Source: Gymnogyps californianus
Lineage: Eukaryota > Chordata > Aves > Accipitriformes > Cathartidae
Direction of reading: 5' to 3'
DNA length: 64,000 nt
Assembly (NCBI RefSeq): GCF_018139145.2
Contig: NC_059473.1
Location: 63,842,707 to 63,906,706, forward strand
Below the pieces are notes generated by a model. That model saw only the letters and a list, made by a program, of their open reading frames with translations. It was not told the origin of the DNA and searched no databases. The stretch's first letter is position 1, and every line of letters starts with the position of its first letter. Shown in pieces: positions 1-12,033 of the stretch. Both the position numbers and the translations under genes were made by a program.

Positions 1-984
1 TGCAGCGTCTTTTTTTCCCAAAACTTCTAGCAAATCTTCAGACTCTTTCTTATTTCTCAGTAGTGGCATAGTCTTTAAGATTTGAAGAGTATACTTTGTA
101 TTTAGTATGTTAGAACAATGAGGCTGCTAGTGCGATTGATCTTTATCCAGATAATCTGCTCTATAACCTAGTTTGTCACAGATATCATGGGTTTTGATGT
201 TAAGTTAGAATTTTGAGATCACAAATAAAAGAAAAATATTAATGTAAGGTAAGCAAAATAAACAGAATTCGGGAGATCCTGCTTCATGCTTTGTAAGCTC
301 TTGGTGCTGTTGCTAGGAGAAGAGCATGTTAACAGTTCTCTAAGCTAGTAGTTGCCTGGGGAACCCACAGAAACTTGTGCTATTTCTACACATCTGTACA
401 AACTCAGACAATCTTTTTCTTCCCTGTACTCCCCTTTTCCTCCTCTCCAGCGTAATAAAAGCCATGGAGAAAGGTTGTTGCCTCTTGATCATAGGACTAA
501 GTCCTTTCTCATTCTCCAGCATACAGGTCTCCCTTACAGTAAAGACCCAGCAGCTTTGAAGAAAATGGTATGTGGCCAGACCTTGACTGAGGACAATAAT
601 TGTGAATAGTTGACCTGATAAGAGCTGAGGATCATGAGCACACCTGCTAATGGTCACTGGCACTTTCATTTGGAAGTTGTTGCTGTTCCATTGCTTAAAC
701 AAGAATCAAAGTCTCACGAATTGCATAGATTTTAGGAAAAGTGTTTACTTCAAAAAAACCAGGATCGCTAATTACTACTGAAGTAATTCTCTAATGGAGG
801 AATAAGTTAAACTCTGCTTGCTAGAAAAAAGCTTTAAACTGCGGATGGTTAAGCAACTTGAATCTGCAAATTCTAAAGAAGCTGGCTCAAGGGCATATCT
901 GGCCTTTTGAGTTCACTTTGAATAAACCTCGGAGTAATACAGAAATTCAGAAAATTATTGTGGGATCTAAGTTTTCTTTTTAAG

Positions 985-1420
985 AAAAGTGGGGTAAACC
1001 AGGTGACTATAGGTCAATTAGCATGTATCAATTCTAGGCAAAAAAGCTGTGTGATGGGATCCTATTGCAGATTTGGAAATAGATAACAGGAGTGATCTCA
1101 TGTGACTTTATTGGAAAATAGATCTTTTAAATCATCTTTGACAACGATAGCTGTAATAGAATAGTGTAAATTAAAATGTAGCATTCATATTATCCACAAA
1201 GTAGATGTTAAATGGATGCTGAACTGATTAACTGGCAGATAATAGTAATCACTGAAAGGAAGTATTTCTACTAGGGTTATAGAGAATGGGTCTAGGTTAA
1301 TGCAGTTTCATATTTTTAGTAATGAAATAAGTGATAAAATTTGTGGATAATTAAAAACAGAAATTACACTGAGAGAAATAACGAAGATGGGAATGATGGC
1401 ACAAAGCCATATTGATAATG
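985..1420 (+). mobile_element. degenerate CR1/L3-type LINE fragment (reverse-transcriptase region)
   Basis: The segment follows the order of the reverse-transcriptase region of amniote CR1/L3 elements. 'gactataggtcaattagcat' corresponds to the conserved DYRPIS block, 'ttattggaaaatagatct' to the H/GF block, 'ttaaatggatgctgaactga' to the KWI..WL block, and a GVPQG-like stretch 'tatttctactagggttatag' follows. Many indels and stops are present, so it is an old inactive copy. The identification is from remembered consensus; exact ends are approximate. Confidence 0.7.
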
Positions 1421-3618
1421 CCATAGTAAGTTAGGTCTTCAGAAAGAGAGTACGTTCTAGTACAGTGAGTTGGAAAACTATAAAGGATTTTCGTTCAAAT
1501 TTATAGGTTTTGCTGCTGTATTCTTTCAGAAACAGAAAATCTGTTTGCAGTGACCTGATTTGTCTGTGAATGCATGGAGAAGAAAAAAAAAAAGTACTTA
1601 AAGCCTCTTTCTCTGACAGAGAGAAACATAATACTGACCAGTAGCAGAAAGTGAAAACTAGAATCATTTAAATGAGAGTGTGTTTCAATAACGAGCATGA
1701 CATCCACAGTGGGAAGTGGCGATTCTTTATTTCTCCTCTGTAGCAGAACCCAAAGCTAATTCTACAGTGAACCAACTAGGGAGTGAAACCAACAAACAAA
1801 ACCAACAAAAAACCCCTATAGCTTCTGATATCTAGGTGATCAAGGCTTATTAGATGTAAAAGCTCAGGTCTCAGATATATGAATCGGGTGAACTTTCTAA
1901 GAGATTTTTCTTGGCTGAGTCACCTTTTGACAATGGTGCCTTCCTTCTCTCCTCCTTACATTATTTTCCGCAGAGAAGTTTTGAAGTGTGTTTATTTTCT
2001 AATGTGTTTATCATAGGTTGTCTTACAAAGAGATCAGCTCTTACTAAAGGTATTTGTTTTACATTTCAAAAGTACTTCTAGTTTCACAGAGGGAGGAGCC
2101 TGTGCTACTCTTGAAGGTGCAAACTCCTTGCTGATATTCAGAGCTTTAAGAAGACTCCATACTATCATGGATCTCAGTAAAATTTAAGTTTGTACATGTG
2201 CTGTGCCAGCTGAAAAATGACATCTGCATTATTATATAAGATATCCCTGAAAGCAATATAACACCCACAGGCAAAACTTGAAGCTGTCAAGTAACTCAAG
2301 AGTGATAATGTAAGCTCTCCCTTTAAATTAACGACACTGAGGTACCAGAAAGAACGAACTGCAATTGGATTGGTGAAAGAGTAAACGCTTTCCTCAAAAA
2401 ACCCAGCAAAATGTACAGGTTTTTTTAAGGTACTTAGAGATGATCAATTCACTTTTTCCACAAAACCATAGAAGTTTAGCTACTTTATCATTGAAGTAAA
2501 TGATGTCCTTTCACATCTAGCTCTCTACAGGGTCTGTGGTGGTTTTCTTCTTGAGCTTTGAAGTAACATGAATCTGTTATTAAACTATTTCTGTTGTGAA
2601 GACTTGTGGTAGGAGCAGTATTGGTGTCCCTTGTGGGGTCCTGATCTATAACTAGAGCGCTCCAAAGTGTAACCACGGTGCAAATAAATAAATTCCACCT
2701 TTATCTAGCGTTTCACGTACAATGTGACTGTTGAGCTGTAATAGTCAAAATGCCAGATAATTTTGTTAGCAGTTTATATTTCAAAGCCTGCAAACATGTA
2801 GGCCTAAGTAGTGGAACTGTTCAGAAGAAAATGAGGGCTGTTGGTAACGCGAGGTTATATTGTGATGTGTTTAGGTATCGGGCAGATGGAGGATTTGGCA
2901 AGACAGCTGTTTTCCTACACTCCTTCCTAAGCAAACAGTAATATTTTTAACTATGAATCCTTAAAACTGGGAAACGGACATGTATACAATAATGTCTTAA
3001 AAAAAAAAATTAGGTTTCATACTGTTGTAAAATGTGCTTAATAAGAAGTGTGACAGGAATTGAAGCTGACCTGAGCCTCAGGAAAATGTTTCTCTTGAAA
3101 TCAAAAAGCCAGGTTTTATTACATTAAAACCCTCCATAGTTTTAACTAGGGAGAACTCAGAAATGACCAAGGAAGACAGAAAATAAAAAGGCAGTTGGAA
3201 GTAACTCTTCCTCTGCTTATTGTGCCCTTGCATGCGAGTCCTTGCTTCCACTTAACTCAGTACTTTTCTGAGTTGCAGCAAAATCTCTTGGGCCCCTCTC
3301 ATGTCTAGGTGACAGCGAAGCCTCGCAAGAATTTTATTTACTTGCTGCGTTCTCCAAGTGAGCTGTGAGCTTCTTGCTATGGCTCTCTTAAATGAAATGC
3401 CCTGCAGTCTCTGACCCTTCTCTCTTCCAGCCCAATCCAGAGCATCTCAGAGAAGGAAGAATTCCCCCTCTCTTTTGGGGATCAGGGGGGAGTCACTCCG
3501 CTCTTTAAAAGAACATAACATATGATTGGGAACATAATAAATACCTTACTTTCCCAAAGCAATTTCTTTTTGTCTTGCTTGTGACTAGTTGGTGTCTTCA
3601 AGAAGCTGACCATAATTC

Positions 3619-3644
3619 GGGGGGGGGGGGTGGGGGGGTGGAGG
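3619..3644 (+). repeat. poly-G / G-quadruplex-prone tract
   Basis: A run of 12 G, then T, 7 G, T, GG, A and GGG. It is a strong G-quadruplex candidate on the plus strand (C-rich on the PDE7B sense strand), and such tracts are often missequenced. Confidence 0.8.
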
Positions 3645-6558
3645 GCAAGAGATCTAAGAAGGTAAAAATAGGGGCTTGATAATCAGTTTTAGTCATCTCC
3701 AGATGGGACTCCTGATACAGCGAGCACAGAGGAATTGTGAGGGTCGAGTGCAGAAGGAAGTTGACTACACAGCTTCTTATCCAGGTTTCTTCACTTTAAT
3801 TCACTAATTCCTTCAGGTACTATAATTTGTGTGTATTATCTTTGTACCTACAATGAAGGTAAACTTAGGAAGTGTATTTGCTATATTAAAACTTTTGTAT
3901 ACACCTTTATGTACCTAAAGCATACAATGTGCCAATGTCACTTAGCTGTTTTGAGTAGCTGAAGCACTCATCCAACATTGCCACTGACTTACTTAATTTA
4001 TGTTTCTTGGTTTGTTTAATGTCTGTCTTTACATAGGCAGTCTTCAGGTAGCAGCGCTGTTGAGGAAGGTTTCCCTTTAATGTGGGAGTCGGGGCAGTAA
4101 GCATACACATCTATATGCATCTTAATTAGGCCTTCATAAAGGTACTTCAAAGCACATAGTGCAAATGGCCACTCCTTAATGTTTCTTGCAGTAATGGTAG
4201 AACTGGTGGTGTTGACTTTTTTGCTACATTAAGGGGCAATGTGTTGTGCATAGGTACCGTAGAGGGCAGTGCCAATGTCCCGAATTACTTGTCATACACA
4301 TGGAACCTCATCCTAGCAAAACAGTACATTTTAAACAAAGTAATTCCACTTGTGTTTTGGTCTCTCAGTTGATGATACTAACGAATATCTTTTTTTTTTC
4401 CCCTCCTCCCTCTAAAGATTGAATTGAAATATATTTATCCACTGCAAAACATGAAAGATACAAAAGAGCGGTCTTTGGGACAATATTTTATCTTTCTCAT
4501 CGAATCTGTCTCTGAATCTACCATATGTTTCAGTACTTCCTATTTTCTTTGGATTTTGATTGCCTGAAGTGACAAGCCTCAAGTTTGTCTCCAGATATTA
4601 GTAGGTCCTATTATAGAAATGAGACTGGGCATCAAATACATGTGTAGGTGTAGCTCTAGATTTTTCTTTTTGGTAGCTATAGTTCTTTCATAAATATGCT
4701 TATGTATCTGCTAAGCTCATAAGAATCCTTTGCACATACGAATGAAAACTCTGGATTTGGAATTAACAGCTGCTGACCTGCACAAGTAGGTCATGAAAGT
4801 GTCATTCTAAACAAAAGGTTGACTTAAGTCTTAAAGTATGTTTTCTCCAAGATTATGATTTTAGTAATATTTATTTGTAACCATGAATTTTCTTATCATA
4901 TAAATGTTCAATCTTCTTTTAAGTTTTGATATGTGGTTAGAGGTTAATGTATTCTTGTTGCAGCAACTTCCACATGTATTGCTTTACTTTGTTTTACCTA
5001 TGTTTTGATTCGGGGAAAACAGAAGCTCTCAATCTGTCCAAATGTTCATTTTTTTTAAATAGGTGGTACTAATGAAGCTACAGTCTTTCTCCCCCTGTCT
5101 CTCCTTTCTGGAGGTTTTTTGTGATTCAAGTTGCTTTTTGCCACCCTTCTTTGCACTTCCCACTCTTGTGCTTGCACTTTCTGGAGAGGGGTGATTAGTA
5201 TGAAAATGATGGCATAGAATTTATCTCTGGGTGGTAGGAGAGGTGGAGATAATAGCACAACTCCTCTTTATCCCTGTTTGTATGAATTCTAATACTCCAT
5301 TTTAGTTAAAACTTCTTATGACACCCAGGTCCCCTTCCTAATCTAGTACAATATATTTAGAGCCCTGTAGGGTACAGGATTCAACTCTTCTCTCCAAAGT
5401 GTATTACCATAAAATCGCCTGACATGAAATTCATCTGCTGTTGTGATACTCACTTCCTTGTGTGTTTAGGGCTACATGGCCCTGCGTAGACACCCAAGGT
5501 GGCTTTTAGGAAGTGGTGCTGCTGGTAGCAAAATTCAATTGTCATGAATGGAGCTGTTGCATGATGTTTACTAAAACTCTGCCTGAGACCCAAACTAGCC
5601 CAGGATATAGTAAGGTGATCGATCGGTTTTAGTGACAGAGCCAGTTTAAGCCCTTTCTTCTCTATCCTGCCATTCTTTTTCTGTCTGTCCCTAAATAGGG
5701 AAAGACTGCGAGGTGTAGGAGTGGGAACACCATAAGCCTGCCTTGTTGCTAAAACCAGCGTATTTTGTAACTACCCCCATGTTAGCTCAGAGAGGACTGG
5801 ACTGTGTTGTGCATTGGAGAGACCCTGCCTTCCTCAGCTTTAGGGAAAAGGAGTGTCTGTCACCTAAATAATTGTTTGTCACATGCATATTGTATTACTT
5901 CTTTTCTTCATGAATAGTTATATTTCCAAGATTCTCCACCTGAGTTTTAAACCACAGTTAAGTCTTCGGCCAGGACAAAAAAATTTGCCATATTATTAAT
6001 TTTTCTTTTGCTGTTAAGTTCAGTGATTCATTTCAACTTGCTAGTCTACATTACTTGTTTTGAACCATTAAACATCAGCATCCATACAGATGGTGCCTGT
6101 GCAGAGTAGGAAGATGTATTGACTTAGCTGTACTTGAAAATAACACTGCTAAATCTGTTGTGGAAAATTGTGAGTGGTTTTCCAATGCTATGTAAAACTT
6201 CTCCTGGAGAAACCATCACAACTCCATCCATATATAGGACAGATCTCTAAGGGGTTTCATTCTAGAATCCATTCTGCAATTCAGCTTGCATCCGGGGGAC
6301 ACATGAAAACACTTATTATGATTCTGAAGGGTGGGTTTTTTTTATTTTAAGAAAGTGAATTAAAAATGTTGGCTAAATAAGACTGAAACCAAATATATTT
6401 CCAGCTCCTATATTCAGTTCAATTGTAGCATTTGCACTGCACAAACTACATGAGTGTTGTTACTGAAGACTTTGAGGTACAAATAAATTCTGGCTTTAGA
6501 AATGTATCAAAATCAAGAAGAGTCATCCCTGCAGTGACAAACATCCATCAGTGATGAC

Positions 6559-6583
6559 AAGTATTTCTCACTTAGAAATACTT
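6559..6583. repeat. perfect 10-bp inverted repeat, 5-nt loop
   Basis: The left arm AAGTATTTCT and right arm AGAAATACTT are separated by CACTT. Three more base pairs with one mismatch extend the stem outward. It lies in the 3' flank and has no recognised function. Confidence 0.7.
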
Positions 6584-7260
6584 ATCAGTGTAGAATGTCA
6601 ATACTTTCCATATTTTCAATTAAATGTCACAAGCCTCTGTCATGTTGCACATATATGTAACATGGTCTGTAACTGAGAAATCAGAAAACGGAGATTGACA
6701 CTGACCAATGATATTAAGGAGAACTAGTTACTGGAACTGAAACAATAGTAAAAGACAACTCCCTCTTCTTTAAATGCTTAAACAGGGAAACATTTTCCCT
6801 GGGGTTTGAAAATCCTTCTACTATATGCTTAGGAGAAATATATGGAAAGACTTTCCTTGCTGGTAACTCCATTTAAATTCCTACAGCAAGGCTAAGGGTA
6901 AATTTAGAGAAGAGTTCTTCTTGGAAACAGTGCACTAGGAAAGTGATTATTCTGTTGGTAGGGAGGCAGTGGGAGGATGGATCCAAGACTTTTGCTGCCT
7001 TGTCAAACCAGAATGTCTTCTGCAAACTAAGGAGGTGCTTTCAGTCAACTGGCTCTACCAAAGAACTTTGGACACTTCATTCTTTTTTTTTTTTCTTTTT
7101 TTATTAGTTGTCATTCTTTGACATGATGAATACTTACAGCAGTATGTTAAAAAAGATACAGTTAAGTCTCTTGGCATCACTGCATAGCAGTCACAGCATT
7201 TTCACACAATCTAGTGCTTCCTTTCAGAATGATGCGTATGGCATATATACGCACATATGG

Positions 7261-7311
7261 GGGCTGATTCTTGGTCCCAGTGAAGTTGGTGGGACCAGTG
7301 TTTGGCCCATA
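7261..7311. repeat. short palindromic amniote-repeat relic
   Basis: The 'ctgattcttggtcccagtga' stretch and following 'ttggtgggacc' resemble the common reptile/bird repeat with a 'gaagtcaatgg' core flanked by inverted arms. GGTCCCA and TGGGACC form a perfect 7-bp inverted pair. The family name is uncertain. Confidence 0.35.
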
Positions 7312-9484
7312 GAGTTGTGTAAGATATGTGAATATGTATATATAAAATGCTTTACAATAAACATGACATATACAATCTTGAATTCAAAGATAAGCAGAAT
7401 ATATTTTACATCCAAGTCAAACGTATGCTCTGCAGTTTATGTACCTAAAATATCGGATGGATTATAGAAACAAATAATAGAATAATAGTTTGCACCAATC
7501 AAAGTAATTTGGATACATATTCATGGCATGAAGCTTGCCTTGGGGTTTCATTTTGTATGTGTTTTGGGGTGGCTTTTTCTGGATTTGCAGCATCTTAATT
7601 CAAATTTAAGTATTGATTTTTGTGGGCCGTGAGCGGGGGATGGTGGTGTCAGGAGGGGAACGGGAGTACTTTATGGACAACTCAGCTGAGTGACTTAAAA
7701 TATAAGGCTATAAATTATGGCTGGTACCCTGACTGATACCTGCAAATGAAATTATAACTACTTGAGTGTTTCTCCTTTCCAAGGAGAGTCCACTTGGAAG
7801 GGCTAGTATGCATTCTGTCTCTGTTTTGTTGGAAATTTTTAACAAAAATTTCAACCACAGATTGGAAAAGCTGGTGAGATAGCTATGCAGTGTGAAAACA
7901 GGCTTATCTCATTTACTGTGGTAGCAGCCTTCTCACCGATCATTCGGAGAGACTTTTTCTTCTTTCTATGAAAACCAATAGTTTATACAAGGATAATTGA
8001 CCCATGTTGTAGATTAGGTTAGATACAACTGCAGATCATGTGCGTTTTTTTTTTTTTTTCCTCCATAGACTCTACTTAATCTCAGCTACTCCTCTCTTTC
8101 TGTATTTCAAAGGTACACATTTTCAATAGTCCTTTTTCCCCTTTTGGCTGGTGGCTGGAACACTGACCCTTAAAAAACCAAAGGTAGGTAAAATCTTTAC
8201 TTAACGAAAATGCATACATATGCATTATTTTAACCAGCCTAAAAGTTTCACTCATCACTACTTTATTATTGTTATTTATACAGAATTTGCCTCTTTGATG
8301 GTATGAAATCTGCATTTAAAGAAACTAGGTTTTAATCAAATGAATTGTATTTGTGGGCATAAACGCATTTTAAGCTCCTGCTTTTAGCAGTTTTCTGCTT
8401 CTTTCCTTATATGAAAAACCTAACTCATTTTAAAAACTTTAGAATCTTTTAGCTGCACTGGCCCAGTAAGAAAGAAAAATTTACAAGGGCTTTCTGTAAA
8501 GTGGCTAATAGGGCTGACAAGACAGAAATCTGTATTATCTGCATAGATGTTTTTCTGTTCCATGCATCTAGCATTCTGTTGGCATCCTGGGGGGAAATCC
8601 CAGTACAGAAATGTCCTCCAAACTAGAGAATACCGAATATATGTCACAACTGCATATACTGAGCACTGGTGCTGTTGGATTGGCTGTATCGGGTACGGTT
8701 TGGCTGCTTCTATGGGCAATCAAATGGTAGCATTTTGCATTGCAGACCCCAGTGAATCTGGCTGCCAGGCATCTGCTGCCAGAGCCTAACTTGCCAGCGC
8801 ACTTCTGTCTAGAGCACCTGAGGCAAACTGGTCCAGACCCAAACTTGTGTAATGGGTTTGGCTTCCAAGTACAGACGCATTTCTGGAGCCACCCTGAACC
8901 TATTTCAAGCATTGTTTCCTTAGACAAGGTGATTGAAATCTAGCAAGTATGTTCAGTGCACCAAAAAAACCCACCACCTGTTCATTTTAAGAGCAGCTTT
9001 TCAAAGTTGGGAAGTTTTAACTTGGTAAGAGCAGACTTGTAATGGACCCTGTAGGCTCTAATTACAGCAAAGGTCTTGGTTTTATTGTAGCTATAACAGA
9101 ACTTGATTTGTACCTAAGCTTTCCTGTTGGACCTATTTTCTGGAAGCTCCTCAGAAACAGCTCAACAATGTATCTGGCAAGAGCTTTTTATGCTGCTAGA
9201 CATCGGGTTTGTTTAACTAAACTTCAGAACATTTTAAAAAAATTATTTGAACTAGATGGAAAATGGCTTCCATTTCTTAGTAAAAAGACAAAACAAGGGA
9301 AATTATATCCTTTTGTATGTACTTAGGTGCTTCTAAGGAGCACATTACACTGCTCACGTAATGTCCTGATAATTGTCCTAAATCTGTCAGGAGAAGGAAA
9401 GATGCACCTAAAAAGCTGCAAAGTGGTGATGCTCCCGCCCCCACCATCAGGTGGTTAAAAAGACATTTATGTCCTGTAGTTAGA

Positions 9485-11815
9485 AATAATTTTATTCTAC
9501 TACAACTCTCTCTTTGCTTGTTATGGTACTTCTAATATGTGAGTCCCATTTAGGAGGGAGGAAGAAGAATGTTTTCTACTGCTCAGAGCTTACAAAACAG
9601 TAGAGAAGAAGAAAAACATTGTTCTTGGGATGCTTTGCGTTCTCACAGTGATTTCCACCTTCCTACTTCACTGGGTTTCAGTCTCTTTCTCTGAAGATAC
9701 ATGTCCAATGAATTAGTAGAGTAAACATCCCTTACTAAAACTTATGCTTTTTATTTTCCTTTAAACATATTTATCACCTTTATGAGCATGAACACTTTGT
9801 CTAATCAAGTCAATATTCCCTGTAATTGAGAAAAATTCTATTATATCTCCCCTTGCACTTCTATGAGTAAATATTATCTTTCTCAAACACCAGCTTAAAT
9901 AGCTCTTACTTTGTTGACCTCTCCAAGATATTCACATCCAAACATGATTATATGGCCATATCTGCTAGTTCTTTTGGAAAACAGCTATACAGATTCAATG
10001 TACTGGGGGTTTACAACAACACTATACTTTACCTGAATGCAATTAATTTTTCTGGGGGCAGAGGAGAAGGGGACAATCACTTTGGTGCAATGCAGTAGTG
10101 TCCGAGAATACAAATCTCATTGAAATGACGGAAGCTTAAGTAAAGTTTTATAGAGACTATCTGAACTGAGGTTGTTTATGGCATAGATAAGGCCATGTAT
10201 CTTTCACAAACGTGAGACCATAGAAAATTCCTCAGCTACTATGATAGTTAAGAGGATTTTTCTTAATAGTCTGACTACAACACATTTTTGTCCTTCATTG
10301 AGTGAGACTGATCTAAAAGTCAGTTGAAGTATTTTTTTAATGAAAAGAAAAATACAAATGCATTTTGATGCTGGCTACCTAAGGAGGGAATGTGGGGGAA
10401 AAATCAGCTACACTGCAACATCACTCGAGAAAACAATTGGACTCCAGAACTATCAGAATGTCGTGCTTTGTAGATCACTAAGCTATTTAATAAAAATTCA
10501 CACTCTTGAATAAATGGTAATCAGGTTGAACTGTCAAATTATGTGGTGTTGCTGTGGGTTTTGGTTTTTTTTGAACTTAAAACTTCAGGCTCTGTGAAGC
10601 ATTTGCCTAGACCAAATGTGCAAGGTGCCATGGATTAACAACACGGACCCATATGGAATGTGTTTGAAGTTTTCAAGAAGTTATCCTGCCAGACTTCATT
10701 CCTTAATGACCTTTGATACACCTTGGATAGTGGAAAGGCAGTTCAGAATCATATCTTGTGATCATATGATTTTGGCAGCTATCAGAAGATGAATGATGCT
10801 AAAAGTTAAGGCTTTTATCCACAAACAATGGTGTATATTAATAAACTCTATACCATATTTACAAATGCTTTCTTTTGTATTAAAACTAACAGTATTCTGT
10901 TCACAGTGCCAATGTTTTTACAGGTAGCAATCCCACAGTACTCCAGTATTTTGGCATGGGAATCAGTAGCGCTTTGTATTTACAGAAAATGTACACATAT
11001 GAATATAAACATGTTACTTGAAACAGTACTCAAAAGATAGATCTGTTCGTGTTTCAAAGGTTTAGACTGTACAACACCTTCCCTTTTGGTTGCGAGGGAA
11101 TACTGTTCCTTGCAATGAGAAGATGCCCGTCTTTTATCCAAAGTGGCATAAAAATGATTACCAAAATGAGCCTTGTTACACTGGAGTTGTGTATACGGAG
11201 AGGAACTTCAGTCCAAGGTTTATAGATCTGTTGTTTAGTGCACAGAATACAAAAGCTAAAAAGGTTTTTGTTTTAATTACTAAAATAACCAGACTCTCTC
11301 TGCCCTCTGCGAGTGCTGCCTCACTCAGCCGGTGTCCTCTGGATGCTGAAGATGCTGGTGGTTTAATGTGCAGCCCAGCTGCCAGCCTGGAAAGCATACG
11401 GCGCTCTGGGCCTATATACATATGTCACAGTATGACTCGTGGTAAATGAATATATAACCAAGAGTGCCTCTCTCTCTCCTGTTCTCTCAGTAATCCTCCC
11501 TGCTTCACGGCAGCTGTAACCGGCCCGGCTTCAGTACTGCTGAGTGGGACTCCGCATTCAGGCAGTTCATGATCAGAAGTGACGAATGGCTTCAGGCATG
11601 CGCAGAATGAAGAGAGGGGAGAGGAACGTGAAGGAGATCCAGAAAGGATCCCAGCAGAACTGCGGGCTTGTTCGTGAGGACCCTTACAGCTTCTGCTTTG
11701 CCATTTCTTCCCTTTCCACGGTCTTGACAACAGGCTTCTAGCTCCCCGGGATTTTGTTTGCTGCTGTGATCAAGACGGAGATAGCAGTGCTATAAGGAAA
11801 AGTGCAAAGCTGCCA
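9485..11815 (-). other. PDE7B: putative PDE7B 3' UTR
   Basis: Sequence following the stop codon on the minus strand. The proximal part, about 11280-11815, has more GC and CpG than the flank, as expected of transcribed UTR. No open frame continues. Possible AATAAA signals on the minus strand occur at 9491-9496 and 9750-9755, both without a convincing GU-rich downstream element. The true end is not visible. Mammalian PDE7B transcripts have 3' UTRs of several kb, so the UTR could run further. Confidence 0.4.
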
Positions 11816-12033
11816 CTAAGGAGTCTCTTCCTTATTTAAAGTCTGTTCTTGGCTGCCAGTCACTTGACCTGAGTGGTCATTGCTCCTACTACTGCTGTGT
11901 TGCTTGTGGAGCAAACTCCTCCACTTGGCCTTGTTCCTCCTGAGATGGTTTAGCATATTTTCAGATAGGGGGGTGTTGCCTGTAAACTGGGCCCACCTCT
12001 CAAAGAGTGGCTCTACGATGTATGTCATGAACC
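11816..12033 (-). CDS. PDE7B: PDE7B terminal coding exon, residues ~376 to stop
   Basis: 218 nt including TAG at 11816-11818. The acceptor is gtgtttccctag|GGTTCATG. It encodes [40 protein letters not shown], then a hydrophilic tail ending LNKEETP. The Phe of IGFMTY is the purine-clamp Phe. The tail after KWRSLL is low-complexity, rich in Ser, Gln, Asn and Glu, and 30 residues long against 33 in human by my recollection. It is the most divergent part of the protein. Confidence 0.95.

Larger units (their letters stand above)
1..9484. other. 3' flank of PDE7B / intergenic
   Basis: No exon with convincing splice sites and coding content was recognised on either strand. Open frames here are short and lack codon or domain signal. 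Distinct items (CR1 relic, poly-G tract, hairpin, short amniote relic) are listed separately. Homopolymer T runs occur at about 7082-7106 and 8045-8059. In mammals the tail-to-tail neighbour of PDE7B is MTFR2, and I saw no MTFR2 exon here. Confidence 0.6.

Noticed and set aside
1..9484. Search for MTFR2 exons (expected tail-to-tail neighbour of PDE7B)
   Set aside because: No segment matching MTFR2 coding sequence was found; the neighbour probably lies beyond the window.
11425..11730. 101-codon minus-strand open frame just after the PDE7B stop
   Set aside because: It lies in the putative 3' UTR, is not in frame with the CDS, and has Arg/Ser-rich UTR-like composition.
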